DNA of 57,203 nt from CAZKKF01 sp964553285 (GCA_964553285.1 CAZKKF010000002.1:1-57203); one strand, 5' to 3'; shown: positions 7,920-16,438, numbered from the stretch's first letter. Notes: generated by a model not told the origin, from the letters alone. Translations and numbers: made by a program.

Positions 7920-9191
7920 TTAGTACTCCCTGGCTGAAACCTGGGCATCAAGCTTCTTAACCAAATCAAGAACCACGGAAACAACGATGAGCAGAGCCGT
8001 ACCTCCTATGGCAAAGGCCTGAACGCCGGTGAGAGCCCTCATAATAAGAGGCAAAACGGCGATAAGACCGAGGAAGGTGGCGCCGACCAAAGTAAGGCGG
8101 GTAAGTATTCGTGCCACATACTGGGAGGTTGATGCGCCCGGGCGCACACCTGGTATGAAAGCTCCGTTTTTCTGCAGGTTGGTGGCAAGCATGTCCGGAT
8201 CAAAGGTAACGGCGGTATAGAAGTAAGTGAAGAGGAATATGAGCAGGAAGAAGGCTATGCCGTAGAACCACTGGTTGGCAAGAAGCACCAGTCCCCACTG
8301 GGCAAAGCTTCGCACAGCCATGTTGGAAGCTTCAGCCATAAAGTTGAGGAGCATCTGGGGGAATAGCAAAATGGAGAGGGCGAAGATTATGGGAATAACT
8401 CCCGCCTGGTTTATGCGGATAGGAAGGTAGGTTGATACGCCGCCGAACATGCGCATGCCCCTGACGCGCTTGGCATAGGTAACAGGTATCGGCCTTTCAG
8501 CCTCCGTTACCACCACCACTCCGAAGATGACCAAAGCGGCCACCACAAAGAAGGCAACATACAGGGGCAAATCGGCGGGAGTAAAGGTAAGCGCCAGCTG
8601 CATTACGCTCGTAGGCAAAGCGGAAATAATACCGGCAAAGATAACCAGCGATACGCCGTTGCCCACGCCATATTCGGTAATAAGCTCGCCTATCCACATG
8701 ACAAGCATGGCTCCTGCGGTAATGACTACCAGGTTGACGGCCATATCCATGCCGGAAAGACCGGAGATAACTCCCTGTCGAGAAAGAAGCGTGAGAAAGG
8801 CAAAGCCCTGAATGAGTGCCAATGGTACGGCAAGCATTCTTGAGTACTGGGCAAACTTTCTCTTTCCCGCTTCGCCTTCTTCCTGCTGCATCTGCTTGAG
8901 CTTCGGAATGAGAATAGTCATCAACTGCATAATGATGGAACCGGTAATGAAAGGCCCCACTCCAAGCATCATTATTGAAAGGTTTGAAAGGCCGCCGCCG
9001 GTAAAGACGTTGAGCAGACCCAGAAAGTCGTTTTGTGCAAAAAACTGCTCGAGGCGGAAGGCGTCAATGCCGGGTATCGGTATTACGGAAAGGGCGCGGA
9101 AGACAAGCAGGGCCACAATGGCAAAAAGCATGCGCTTGCGCATCACCGGGTCTTCCAACAGCAGGCGTATTTTTTGGAAAAGTGTTTTCAT
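7920..9191 (-). CDS. secY: Preprotein translocase subunit SecY
   Basis: A 423-residue protein with ten hydrophobic helices. Conserved parts include PIPGID near residue 18, the TM2 plug region, GVGNGVSL near 172 and the cytosolic loop motif YAKRVRG near 240. SecY forms the membrane channel through which SecA or ribosomes pass secreted and membrane proteins. It follows rplO by 16 nt, the normal end of the spc operon. Confidence 0.96.
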   Translation of the reverse strand: MKTLFQKIRLLLEDPVMRKRMLFAIVALLVFRALSVIPIPGIDAFRLEQFFAQNDFLGLLNVFTGGGLSNLSIMMLGVGPFITGSIIMQLMTILIPKLKQMQQEEGEAGKRKFAQYSRMLAVPLALIQGFAFLTLLSRQGVISGLSGMDMAVNLVVITAGAMLVMWIGELITEYGVGNGVSLVIFAGIISALPTSVMQLALTFTPADLPLYVAFFVVAALVIFGVVVVTEAERPIPVTYAKRVRGMRMFGGVSTYLPIRINQAGVIPIIFALSILLFPQMLLNFMAEASNMAVRSFAQWGLVLLANQWFYGIAFFLLIFLFTYFYTAVTFDPDMLATNLQKNGAFIPGVRPGASTSQYVARILTRLTLVGATFLGLIAVLPLIMRALTGVQAFAIGGTALLIVVSVVLDLVKKLDAQVSAREY

Positions 9192-9207
9192 TTTGAAACC
9201 TTCTTAC

Positions 9208-9654
9208 TTAGGATTTGACGGTACCTCCGGCGCTCAAAACAGATTCTTTGGCGGAAGCCGAAAGAGCGATACCCTTAACGGAAACCTTGGGAACTTCGCC
9301 CTGGCCGACTATCTTCACAAGCGGCAGTTTGCCGTTGCGGGACTCTATGATGCCGCGCGAAGCAAGAATGTTTAAGGTTACAATCTCACCATCTTTGAAA
9401 GCGGCGAGCCTCTTCACAGACACGGCAACGGCCTTCTCCCTGCTTCCCACAGTGGACTTGGCGCGATTTTTTCCGTAACCCCTCTTCTTGGGCAGGCGCT
9501 TTATGATGTCTCTTTCTTCCGGGCGCTTCTTCCTGCCGGCGCGCGCGTTCTGGCCTTTTGTACCGCGGCCGGAAGTCTTACCGCGGGTGCCGCCGCGACC
9601 CACTTGTACGGCTTTCATCCTTTTTGTCTTTCTTGAGAGAGTGTTTTTCTGCAT
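9208..9654 (-). CDS. rplO: 50S ribosomal protein L15 (uL15)
   Basis: A 148-residue protein with the Gly/Arg-rich L15 opening (GRGGTRGKTSGRGTKGQ) that threads through 23S rRNA, and the KIVGQGEV segment near residue 115. It comes right after rpsE with a 5-nt gap, so no rpmD (uL30) gene lies in its usual place. Confidence 0.95.
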   Translation of the reverse strand: MQKNTLSRKTKRMKAVQVGRGGTRGKTSGRGTKGQNARAGRKKRPEERDIIKRLPKKRGYGKNRAKSTVGSREKAVAVSVKRLAAFKDGEIVTLNILASRGIIESRNGKLPLVKIVGQGEVPKVSVKGIALSASAKESVLSAGGTVKS

Positions 9655-9659
9655 GGCTT

Positions 9660-10310
9660 TTATTTTATCTTGGTGTTGGAAAAACTCCCAAGCGCCTTGA
9701 TGGTAGCTTTGGCGATGTTTAGCGAGTTCTTGGAACCGGAAAGTATCTTGGCGTTAACCTCTTTCACTCCGGCAAGGTCAAGCACCGTTCTCACCGAGGA
9801 GCCGGCCAGTATTCCCTTTCCGGGGGCGGGCATCATTTTTATTCTGGCGCTTGAGTATTTTGACGTAATCTCGTGGGGAATACGCATAGACTTGGTAAGA
9901 TGCGCGGTAACGATATTTTTCTTGGCATTGCGAATGGCTTTCTCAATGGCAATGGGAGTATCGCTTGACTTGCCCTGACCAACGCCTACCATGCCTTTTC
10001 TGTTGCCGATTACTACAGTGGCCGAGAAAGAAAATCTGCGTCCTCCGGCAACGGTACGGGACACGCGGCGAATACCCACCAGCTTGTGATCAAACTCCGG
10101 CTTTACTCTGGGCTCTTTCCTTCCGCCTCCGGGACGGCCTCCTCTTCCGCGAGGCGCTCCTCTGCGGCCCCTGTCTCCGCCTCTGGGGTGAAACTTGTCT
10201 CCTGCGGGCTGGGCGGCCGGTGCGCCATTTTGCACGCCGGAAGGAGCGGGAGCCGCGGCTGCCGGAGTTTCAATTGGCTGATTTTCGATTTTTGTTTCCT
10301 CTGTAGTCAT
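9660..10310 (-). CDS. rpsE: 30S ribosomal protein S5 (uS5) with long RGG-rich N-terminal tail
   Basis: A 216-residue protein. The S5 core starts near residue 70 (DHKLVGIRRVSRTVAGGRRF) and includes GNRKGMVGVGQGK and AGSSVRTVLDLAG. S5 sits at the mRNA entry and affects decoding accuracy. The first 70 residues are a low-complexity tail: an Ala/Pro-rich stretch, then repeated RGG and GGR units around residues 40-62. ATG at 10310 is chosen over a longer frame that overlaps rplR. Core identity is certain; the function of the tail is unknown. Confidence 0.95.
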   Translation of the reverse strand: MTTEETKIENQPIETPAAAAPAPSGVQNGAPAAQPAGDKFHPRGGDRGRRGAPRGRGGRPGGGRKEPRVKPEFDHKLVGIRRVSRTVAGGRRFSFSATVVIGNRKGMVGVGQGKSSDTPIAIEKAIRNAKKNIVTAHLTKSMRIPHEITSKYSSARIKMMPAPGKGILAGSSVRTVLDLAGVKEVNAKILSGSKNSLNIAKATIKALGSFSNTKIK

Positions 10311-10314
10311 ATTT

Positions 10315-10668
10315 TTAGAAAGCGAGTCCTCCTTCGCGTGCACCCTCGGCAACTGCACGAATGCGTCCTGTATAAATAAATCCTCCCCTGTCAAAAACCG
10401 CCTTTGTAACGCCCTTCTCCTTGGCAACTGCGGCGATCTTTGCGCCCACGGCTTTTGCCCTCTCAACTTCGGTACCGGCTTTATCGCCGCGGGATGTGGC
10501 GGAAGCTATGGTCTTTTGGGCCGTATCATCTATAAGCTGGGCATTTGTATATCTGTTGGACTTGAAAACGGCCAGGCGCGGCTTATCGGCAGTCCCCTTT
10601 ACGGTAGACCTTATTCGCGCATGACGCCTTTTGCGGTGTTCTTTTTTTGTTTGTGTAACCGTTTTCAT
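10315..10668 (-). CDS. rplR: 50S ribosomal protein L18 (uL18)
   Basis: A 117-residue 5S rRNA-binding protein with RIRSTVKGTADKPRLAVFKSN near the start and FDRGGFIYTGRIRAVAEGAREGG at the end. Length is normal. It lies between rplF and rpsE with gaps of 42 and 4 nt. Confidence 0.95.
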   Translation of the reverse strand: MKTVTQTKKEHRKRRHARIRSTVKGTADKPRLAVFKSNRYTNAQLIDDTAQKTIASATSRGDKAGTEVERAKAVGAKIAAVAKEKGVTKAVFDRGGFIYTGRIRAVAEGAREGGLAF

Positions 10669-10710
10669 GTCTGTTTCGTAAAACTACAGGATTTAAGCTT
10701 ATGAGGCAAG

Positions 10711-11244
10711 TTATGCCGATTTCTTGCCCTGCTTAATCTTGATAACCTCACCCTCGTATCTCAAGCCCTTTCCTTTGTAAGGCTCCGGCTCCTTGAGGGC
10801 TCTCACCTTGGCCGCAAAAGCGCCCACATCTTCTTTGTTGATGCCGGAGATCGTGATTACGTTCTTCTCAACCGTTACAGACAGGCCCTGGGGCACCTTA
10901 ACCTCCACAGGATGAGAAAAGCCCAAAGCAAAAACCAAAGTGTCGCCCTTGAGCTCGGACTTGTATCCGATACCTTCGAGCATAAGCTTTTTTTCAAATT
11001 TGGTGTTTACGCCGGATACCATATTGCGCACATGAGCCGCTACGGTGCCGATCATGGCTTTGGTTTCAAGAGTTTTTTTTCTGGCCTCAAAAGAGACGTG
11101 GCCGTCCGCCACCTCGACACCTATGGTATTGGGAAAAGAGCGCGATAAATCGCCGTGAGGGCCTTTCACAGACACCGTAGTGCCTTCAACCGATACGGTT
11201 GTGCCTTGTGGTATATCTACTCCTTTTTTAGCTAGTCTTGACAT
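10711..11244 (-). CDS. rplF: 50S ribosomal protein L6 (uL6)
   Basis: A 177-residue protein with the two L6 repeats: VKGPHGDLSRSF near residue 30 and the C-terminal EPEPYKGKGLRYEGE block near 152. L6 binds near the sarcin-ricin loop. It follows rpsH by 12 nt. Confidence 0.95.
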   Translation of the reverse strand: MSRLAKKGVDIPQGTTVSVEGTTVSVKGPHGDLSRSFPNTIGVEVADGHVSFEARKKTLETKAMIGTVAAHVRNMVSGVNTKFEKKLMLEGIGYKSELKGDTLVFALGFSHPVEVKVPQGLSVTVEKNVITISGINKEDVGAFAAKVRALKEPEPYKGKGLRYEGEVIKIKQGKKSA

Positions 11245-11256
11245 GTTTTTAATTCA

Positions 11257-11646
11257 CTACCACATAACGAAAAGCGCTTCGCCGCCGACACCCTCTTTCC
11301 TGGCGGTAATGTCGGTCATAACTCCCTTGGGGGTGGACAAGACCATGATGCCGTAGCCGTTCTTGATTGGGCGCAATTCCTTAACGCCCTTGTATACGCG
11401 CCTTGAGAGCTTTGAAACTCTGTCCGAGCCCTGTATGCGGGGGCGGTTGTTTTCGTACTTAATGCCAACCTCTATATACTTCTCCACCTTTTTGCCCTTC
11501 TTCTCCACGGAAGAAACAAAACCTTCCTTCTCAAGCAAGCCGAGTATCTCCTCCATAAATGCGGAAAAAGGCACCTCTACCGTCTCCTTTTTGACGGCCT
11601 GGGCGGTGCGAATCCTATTTAGCATGTCTGATATTGGATCGGTCAT
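11257..11646 (-). CDS. rpsH: 30S ribosomal protein S8 (uS8)
   Basis: A 129-residue protein starting MTDPISDMLNRIRTAQAVKK. The C-terminal motif STPKGVMTDITARKEGVGGE matches S8, a primary binder of the 16S central domain that often represses the spc operon. ATG at 11646 gives the conserved opening; the longer frame runs into rpsN. Confidence 0.95.
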   Translation of the reverse strand: MTDPISDMLNRIRTAQAVKKETVEVPFSAFMEEILGLLEKEGFVSSVEKKGKKVEKYIEVGIKYENNRPRIQGSDRVSKLSRRVYKGVKELRPIKNGYGIMVLSTPKGVMTDITARKEGVGGEALFVMW

Positions 11647-11650
11647 TTTT

Positions 11651-11836
11651 TTACCAGGAGGACTTCTTAACGCCGGGTACTTTGCCCTGATTGGCAAGTT
11701 CCCTGAAGCAAATGCGGCACAGTTCAAAATCTCTCATATAGCCGCGCTTCCTGCCGCACTTGAAGCAACGTCGAACTACCCTCGTTGAAAATTTGGGTTT
11801 CTTAAGTGATCTTGCTATGACTGATGTTTTTGCCAT
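11651..11836 (-). CDS. rpsN: 30S ribosomal protein S14, zinc-binding type (uS14)
   Basis: A 61-residue protein of the short zinc-binding class. The two knuckles CFKCG and CRICF (CxxC...CxxC) are intact, so this paralogue needs zinc. It ends in VPGVKKSSW, the normal S14 C-terminus. Confidence 0.95.
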   Translation of the reverse strand: MAKTSVIARSLKKPKFSTRVVRRCFKCGRKRGYMRDFELCRICFRELANQGKVPGVKKSSW

Positions 11837-11916
11837 TTTATCTTAAATCTCTCTCCCCTTCTGCCCGGGGCAAATGCCCTCAGACAAACAAAAAAGCCCT
11901 AAAAAGCTTTCGCTTC

Positions 11917-11945
11917 AGACTACCAAGTAAGGCACCGTATGTCAA
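11917..11945 (-). promoter_or_regulatory. Possible internal promoter in the rplE-rpsN gap
   Basis: TTGACA (11940-11945) on the minus strand is followed after 17 nt by TAGTCT (11917-11922), a poor -10. The 123-nt gap 11837-11959 also holds a short stem AAGC/GCTT followed by T6. Together these could form a weak promoter with an attenuator before rpsN. Confidence 0.35.
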
Positions 11946-11959
11946 TCACTCCCTAAGGC

Positions 11960-12493
11960 CTATTTCTTGAACGGAAAGCCCAGGTAGTCCAAGAACGCCT
12001 CAAGCTCCTTTTTGGACTTGGCGGTGGTAACTATGGTGATAGCAAGGCCAAAAACGTCCTTGAGCTCCTCGTCAGAAGTCTCCGGGAAGATGGTGTGCTC
12101 CTTGATACCGATAGTTATATTGCCCATTTCGTCCATGGCGGTCCTCGATATACCGCGGAAGTCCTTGGTGCGCGGAAGGGAGATATTGAGCAACTTGTCC
12201 AGGAAGTCATACATCCTGGGGCCCCTCAATACCGCCTGCAATCCCACCACATCTCCCTGCCTCACCTTGAAAGAAGCCACAGACTGCTTGGCTCCTTTCC
12301 TTGCAGGCCTCTGGCCGGTGATGCGGGCAACCCTGTCGGCGGCAAGGTCAACTTTGTTCTTATCCTTGAAAGAGCCCACTCCGGCGGAAACCACCACTTT
12401 GGTAATGCGGGGCGCCTGCATGGGGTTCTTATAGCCCATGGAATCTTTCATGGACTTAAAGGCTTCTTTTACTTTTTGGTTTACTGTCTGCAT
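11960..12493 (-). CDS. rplE: 50S ribosomal protein L5 (uL5)
   Basis: A 177-residue protein with the L5 landmarks: PRITKVVVSAGVG near residue 30, GQRPARKGAKQSVASFKVR near 68, and the C-terminal GLAITIVTTAKSKKE. L5 joins 5S rRNA to the central protuberance. It follows rplX by 15 nt. Confidence 0.95.
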   Translation of the reverse strand: MQTVNQKVKEAFKSMKDSMGYKNPMQAPRITKVVVSAGVGSFKDKNKVDLAADRVARITGQRPARKGAKQSVASFKVRQGDVVGLQAVLRGPRMYDFLDKLLNISLPRTKDFRGISRTAMDEMGNITIGIKEHTIFPETSDEELKDVFGLAITIVTTAKSKKELEAFLDYLGFPFKK

Positions 12494-12508
12494 GGCTTTT
12501 GTTGAAAA

Positions 12509-12817
12509 TTATGAGATCTTGGCACCGCTCTTTGCGGCAACCCTCAGCTTCTTGCCCCCTTCTCTCACAAAGCGAACGCGCGTAGGTTTCTTGGTCTTGG
12601 GGTCTGCGATCATGACGTTTGAAACGTCAAACGGAGCGGCCTTCTCTACCACCTGGCCCTTGGTATTGGCCTTGCCTTTGCGCTGATGCACTTTCTTCAT
12701 ATTGACTCCTTCCACCAAAACTTTTCCGAGACGCGGAAAAGCGCGCACCACGGTAGAGGTTTTTCCTTTGTCCTTACCGGACATCACTATGACTGTGTCT
12801 CCTTTCTTGATTTTCAT
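12509..12817 (-). CDS. rplX: 50S ribosomal protein L24 (uL24)
   Basis: A 102-residue protein with the KOW motif KKGDTVIVMSGKDKGKTSTV at the start, which starts 50S assembly by binding the 5' end of 23S rRNA. Length is normal and it sits 5 nt from rplN. Confidence 0.95.
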   Translation of the reverse strand: MKIKKGDTVIVMSGKDKGKTSTVVRAFPRLGKVLVEGVNMKKVHQRKGKANTKGQVVEKAAPFDVSNVMIADPKTKKPTRVRFVREGGKKLRVAAKSGAKIS

Positions 12818-12822
12818 GATAT

Positions 12823-13194
12823 TTATACGACTTCGGGCGCCAGGGAAATTATCTTCTGGTATCCCTTCTCGGCCAGTTCGCGGGGAATGGGACCGAACAC
12901 GCGGCCCGCTATCGGCTCCTGCTTGCCTTTTTCTATGATGACCACGGCATTTTCGTCAAAGCGAATATACGAACCGTCGGCGCGGCGGGTGGGAGCCTTG
13001 GAGCGAGCCACCACAGCATAAAGAACGTCTTTTTTCTTGACCTGCTTGCGGGGCTCGGCTTTCTGCACCGAGAGCACCACGATATCGCCTATGCGGGCAT
13101 AGCGCTTCTTTGAGGAGCCGAGCACCTTGAAGATGCGGCCAATCTTGCCGCCGGAGTTGTCTGCTATTTTTACTATGGATCTTGGCTGTATCAT
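12823..13194 (-). CDS. rplN: 50S ribosomal protein L14 (uL14)
   Basis: A 123-residue protein starting MIQPRSIVKIADNSGGK and ending RVFGPIPRELAEKGYQKIISLAPEVV, the normal L14 ends. It lies at the subunit interface, where RsfS silences ribosomes in other bacteria. Confidence 0.95.
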   Translation of the reverse strand: MIQPRSIVKIADNSGGKIGRIFKVLGSSKKRYARIGDIVVLSVQKAEPRKQVKKKDVLYAVVARSKAPTRRADGSYIRFDENAVVIIEKGKQEPIAGRVFGPIPRELAEKGYQKIISLAPEVV

Positions 13195-13203
13195 GTTTTT
13201 GTA

Positions 13204-13503
13204 TTATGCGACCACCACGAAGTGCTTGTCTTTGGAAATCGGTCTGCTCTCCGCTATCTCCACCTTGTCTCCTATGGCTCTGGTGTTGCCGGCATCATGC
13301 GCTTTGTACTTCTTGCTGCGCATCACATACTTGCCCACGCGAGGATGTTTCTTGTAAGAAGTAACTTCCACCACCACCGTGTCTTTCATCTTGTTTGAAA
13401 CAACCGTGCCCTTGAGCACTCTGCCTGCGGCATAGGAGGTTACGGCCCCGTCAGAGGACTTTGTATCGGTATCTTTATCTTTTTTGGAAAATGGATTTTT
13501 CAT
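13204..13503 (-). CDS. rpsQ: 30S ribosomal protein S17 (uS17) with N-terminal extension
   Basis: A 99-residue protein whose core begins near residue 28 (RVLKGTVVSNKMKDTVVVEV) and includes KKYKAHD and GDKVEIAESRPISKDKHF. S17 binds the 16S 5' domain. About 25 extra charged residues (KDKDTDTKSSD) precede the core. Gaps to both neighbours are under 10 nt. Confidence 0.93.
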   Translation of the reverse strand: MKNPFSKKDKDTDTKSSDGAVTSYAAGRVLKGTVVSNKMKDTVVVEVTSYKKHPRVGKYVMRSKKYKAHDAGNTRAIGDKVEIAESRPISKDKHFVVVA

Positions 13504-13508
13504 TGTTT

Positions 13509-13700
13509 TTATTTTGTCTTGCCGATTCTTGCGGAAAGTTCTGTCAGCATGCGGGCTATCTCGCGGCGGTAAGCCCTGCCCTCGCGCACATTGCGGGTCT
13601 TAGAGCCGGAAACGCCAAATCGAAACTGACGGAGAAGTTCTCTCTTCTCTTTCACCTCGTTGCGGATATCCGCATCTGTTTTTTCTTTGTATGAAGACAT
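13509..13700 (-). CDS. rpmC: 50S ribosomal protein L29 (uL29)
   Basis: A 63-residue, two-helix protein with KEKRELLRQFRFG and the terminal RREIARMLTEL segment of L29, located at the polypeptide exit. It sits between rplP and rpsQ as usual. Confidence 0.9.
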   Translation of the reverse strand: MSSYKEKTDADIRNEVKEKRELLRQFRFGVSGSKTRNVREGRAYRREIARMLTELSARIGKTK

Positions 13701-13706
13701 AAAAGT

Positions 13707-14126
13707 TTATACCCTGGCCACGACCTTGACCTTCACCGGAAGCTTGGTGCCGCCCTTTCTCAAGGCTTCGCGAGCCACAGCCTCCTCAACGCCGTCCACC
13801 TCAAAAAGCACGCGGCCGGCCCTGACAGGCGCCTGATAGCCTGAAAGTTCGCCCTTTCCCTTACCCATTTTCACCTCGGCGGGTTTCTGAGTATAAGGCA
13901 TGTCCGGGAAAATGCGAATCCATACCTTGCCGGTCTTGCCAACCGTTCTTGAAATGGCCTTTCTTGCCGCTTCTATCTGGTTTGAGCGTATGCGTCCCGG
14001 CTCCATTGCCTTAAGGCCGAATGAACCGAAAGAAACAGCAACGCCACGAGTGGCCGGGCCGACTTTTTTCGGATTTTTGCGCATGGTATGCCACTTTCTG
14101 AATTTTACTTTTTTTGGATACAACAT
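13707..14126 (-). CDS. rplP: 50S ribosomal protein L16 (uL16)
   Basis: A 139-residue protein starting MLYPKKVKFRKWH with the MGKGKGELSGYQAPV block near residue 85 and KLPVKVKVVARV at the end. L16 helps position the A-site tRNA acceptor end. Six nt separate it from rpsC. Confidence 0.95.
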   Translation of the reverse strand: MLYPKKVKFRKWHTMRKNPKKVGPATRGVAVSFGSFGLKAMEPGRIRSNQIEAARKAISRTVGKTGKVWIRIFPDMPYTQKPAEVKMGKGKGELSGYQAPVRAGRVLFEVDGVEEAVAREALRKGGTKLPVKVKVVARV

Positions 14127-14132
14127 GGCGGT

Positions 14133-14801
14133 TTATCTGGCGGCCTCATCACCGAATATATCTCCGCGATATATCCAGACCTTAACTCCGATATGGCCGT
14201 AAGGAAGCTTGGCTTCATAGTGGCAATAATCCACATCGGCCCTCAGGGTCTGCAAAGGAATTCTTCCAAGCTTGCGAGTCTCAGAGCGGGCAATGCTTGA
14301 GCCGGCCAGGCGGCCTCCCAAGACTATCTTTACACCCTTAACGTCTCTGTTTGCCATCACTTTCTCAACCATCTGCTTCTGTACGCGGCGGTACGGCAGT
14401 CGCTTTTCCAAGCCTTCCGCCACCATCTGCGCCACGATAGCCGCATTGGCTTCAGGCGACCTTACCTCCCTGACATCAAGCTTCACCTCCTCGTTTGAAA
14501 TAAGGTTGTTTGCCTTTAGGAGCTTTATGATCTCATCGCGGAGCTTGGTCTGCCCGTCTCCCTGCCTGCCGATGATAAGACCCGGCCTCGAGGTCTCTAT
14601 GATTATGCGCAAAGTCTTCTCGCTCCTTTCTATATCTATAGAAGCAACGTACTGGCCGCGAAGCTTTTTCTCAAGAAAACTGCGAACGATTACATCGCTC
14701 TTCAAAAAAGAGGCGTATCTTCCCTTGGTGCCAAACCAGCGCGACTTCCAGTCGCGGATAATGCCAAGGCGGTGTGAATATGGATGGACTGTGTGTGACA
14801 T
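14133..14801 (-). CDS. rpsC: 30S ribosomal protein S3 (uS3)
   Basis: A 222-residue protein with the N-terminal HPYSHRLGIIRDWKSRWFG, a KH-type RNA-binding motif GLIIGRQGDG near residue 92, and the C-terminal LPYGHIGVKVWIYRGD. S3 lies at the mRNA entry pore. Length is close to normal. Confidence 0.95.
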   Translation of the reverse strand: MSHTVHPYSHRLGIIRDWKSRWFGTKGRYASFLKSDVIVRSFLEKKLRGQYVASIDIERSEKTLRIIIETSRPGLIIGRQGDGQTKLRDEIIKLLKANNLISNEEVKLDVREVRSPEANAAIVAQMVAEGLEKRLPYRRVQKQMVEKVMANRDVKGVKIVLGGRLAGSSIARSETRKLGRIPLQTLRADVDYCHYEAKLPYGHIGVKVWIYRGDIFGDEAAR

Positions 14802-14807
14802 GTTTGT

Positions 14808-15212
14808 TTATTTGGAATCTTCGGCCTTTTCAGTCTTTTCGGCAGGCTTTTCTTTCTTTACCCGAACGCGCTTGTTGGGCCTTCCCTCCTCCAAAACCAC
14901 CGTAACGTGGCTTCGGCGCAGGCGTACGGGGTGAGCAGAACCTCTGGATGCCGGCTGACTGCGATAAAGAGTGGTGGCCTTATCAACCCTTATATCCTTC
15001 ACCACAAGATTATCCTCGGACAGGCCTTTGTTTTTGGCATTGGCGGCGGCTGAGGAGATGAGCTTCTTTATGGGGTGAGAAGGCCTCTTTACGGTAAAAG
15101 TAAGCATATCCATGGCATCGGATACGGACTTGCCTTTGACCAAATCTGCAACGCGGCGCGTCTTGCGAGGCGACTGGCCGTAATCTGAGAGTTTTGCTTT
15201 TACTTGTGTCAT
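14808..15212 (-). CDS. rplV: 50S ribosomal protein L22 (uL22) with charged C-terminal tail
   Basis: A 134-residue protein with the L22 core (YGQSPRKTRRVADLVKGKSV at residues 9-28; RGSAHPVRLRRSHVTVVL near 100), whose loop lines the exit tunnel. About 20 residues rich in Lys and Glu follow the normal end. Confidence 0.94.
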   Translation of the reverse strand: MTQVKAKLSDYGQSPRKTRRVADLVKGKSVSDAMDMLTFTVKRPSHPIKKLISSAAANAKNKGLSEDNLVVKDIRVDKATTLYRSQPASRGSAHPVRLRRSHVTVVLEEGRPNKRVRVKKEKPAEKTEKAEDSK

Positions 15213-15244
15213 TGGATTATTCCGAAAGAGTTTTCAAAATGGGC

Positions 15245-15586
15245 CTATTTCTTGGCCGCGGGCGATGCCTTGGCCGCCTGCGCCGCCGCTATCTCAGACT
15301 CTTTCTTCTTTGTCTCAAGCTCCTTTTGCATCTTACCGCCGTGGCGCACGAACTTCCTGGTCGGAGAAAACTCCCCCAGGCGGTGGCCCACCATATCTTC
15401 AGTCACGAATACTTCGAGGTGGCTGCGGCCGTTATGTACGCCAAAGGTAAAACCCACCATTTCCGGGGAGATTTGGCTTGCGCGCGCCCAGGTCTTTACA
15501 ATACCGACCTGATCGGGCTTTTTCCCCTCAATCTTCTTGAGGAGCTTTTCGTCTACATATGGGCCTTTGTGGGATGATCTCGTCAT
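15245..15586 (-). CDS. rpsS: 30S ribosomal protein S19 (uS19)
   Basis: A 113-residue protein starting MTRSSHKGPYVDEKLLKK with FTFGVHNGRSHLEVFVTEDM and GHRLGEFSPTR. S19 contacts the head of 16S rRNA. ATG at 15586 is chosen over one 9 nt upstream. The end carries about 20 extra residues rich in Ala and Lys. It is the first gene after a strong promoter, so the second half of the cluster can be transcribed separately. Confidence 0.95.
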   Translation of the reverse strand: MTRSSHKGPYVDEKLLKKIEGKKPDQVGIVKTWARASQISPEMVGFTFGVHNGRSHLEVFVTEDMVGHRLGEFSPTRKFVRHGGKMQKELETKKKESEIAAAQAAKASPAAKK

Positions 15587-15623
15587 AAGAAACAAAGAAG
15601 CTCTAAACAGAGCTCAGGCAAAG

Positions 15624-15652
15624 ATTCTATCCGAAGATGCTCCCAGTGTCAA
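15624..15652 (-). promoter_or_regulatory. Strong promoter ahead of rpsS
   Basis: On the minus strand TTGACA (15647-15652) and TAGAAT (15624-15629) are spaced by 17 nt, a nearly consensus pair. The leader to rpsS is about 30 nt. Confidence 0.75.
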
Positions 15653-15715
15653 ACACACCGGCCGGAAGCCGTAAAATCAGGCCTATATTACGCTCGCGTC
15701 CGAAGAAGCTCCGGT

Positions 15716-16246
15716 TTAGGAATTGCGGTTGATAGTAATAATAACTTCCCTCTTGAGCGACTCGTCCTCCCTGACGGAAATAACCACTGATTCGACCGAA
15801 GAACCAATATGTCTTTCAGCGAATATCCTGGCCTGATCACCGGCGGTAGAGGCAGTGCTGGTTTTTACCTCGTAACCGTTTTGCCTCAAATGCTCAAGAT
15901 AGGCCTGGAAAAGATCGTTTATGGGCGATCGGGTCTTGTATACGGCAACAAACAGATCGGTTGACTGACCATTTCTGTGTGCGGCTACGGCGTGATGAGA
16001 GCGGGTTATCTCTGCGTCGTTTGTCAAAATAAAACCCCGGCTGAAGCCAGCCACTGTTTCTCCCTCGGGAGCGCTTGTCTGTATCTTTACCGGAGAGGAG
16101 CCGGGCGTGAACTTTGCCCACCAAAAACCCAAGGCCGCCAAAAGAAGGAGGGCCAAAATACCGATAATAATCTTGGTGTTTTTGTTGCCTCCCTGATCGG
16201 TTCCGACCGGAACAGAACGACCCATGTTCATATTTTCTGCGCTCAT
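15716..16246 (-). CDS. Orphan single-pass membrane protein inside the S10 cluster
   Basis: A 176-residue protein of unknown function. Residues 1-20 are polar and Asn/Gly-rich, one strong membrane helix follows (IIIGILALLLLAALGFWW), and the rest is a soluble, probably outside domain ending VVISVREDES...REVIITINRNS. ATG at 16246 is chosen; the longer frame adds 31 unlikely residues. It replaces the usual direct rplB-rpsS junction and is bounded by a terminator upstream and a new promoter downstream, so it may be an inserted gene. It is not a known ribosomal protein. Confidence 0.65.
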   Translation of the reverse strand: MSAENMNMGRSVPVGTDQGGNKNTKIIIGILALLLLAALGFWWAKFTPGSSPVKIQTSAPEGETVAGFSRGFILTNDAEITRSHHAVAAHRNGQSTDLFVAVYKTRSPINDLFQAYLEHLRQNGYEVKTSTASTAGDQARIFAERHIGSSVESVVISVREDESLKREVIITINRNS

Positions 16247-16363
16247 ATTTTTTATTTTAATTGTTCTTATTTGCCGCACGACCCGAAGAACTGTACGTAC
16301 ATCTAGTGTAACACCAAATAACCATATGCAAATCCACAATCCACAGATTTGATTTCACCTAAA

Positions 16364-16393
16364 ACAAATACGCAAGTTGCCTTGCGTATTTGT
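16364..16393 (-). terminator. Hairpin terminator after rplB
   Basis: A 13-bp perfect stem ACAAATACGCAAG / CTTGCGTATTTGT with a 4-nt loop, followed on the minus strand by TTTAGG. It separates the tuf-rplB unit from the genes downstream. Confidence 0.7.
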
Positions 16394-16438
16394 GTCAGCC
16401 CAAACTACAGCTGTATTTTATTCTTAGGAGGACGAAAA

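Noticed and set aside
16335..16360. Repeated TCCACA motifs as an origin
   Set aside because: They do not match TTATNCACA and lie upstream of an ordinary gene.
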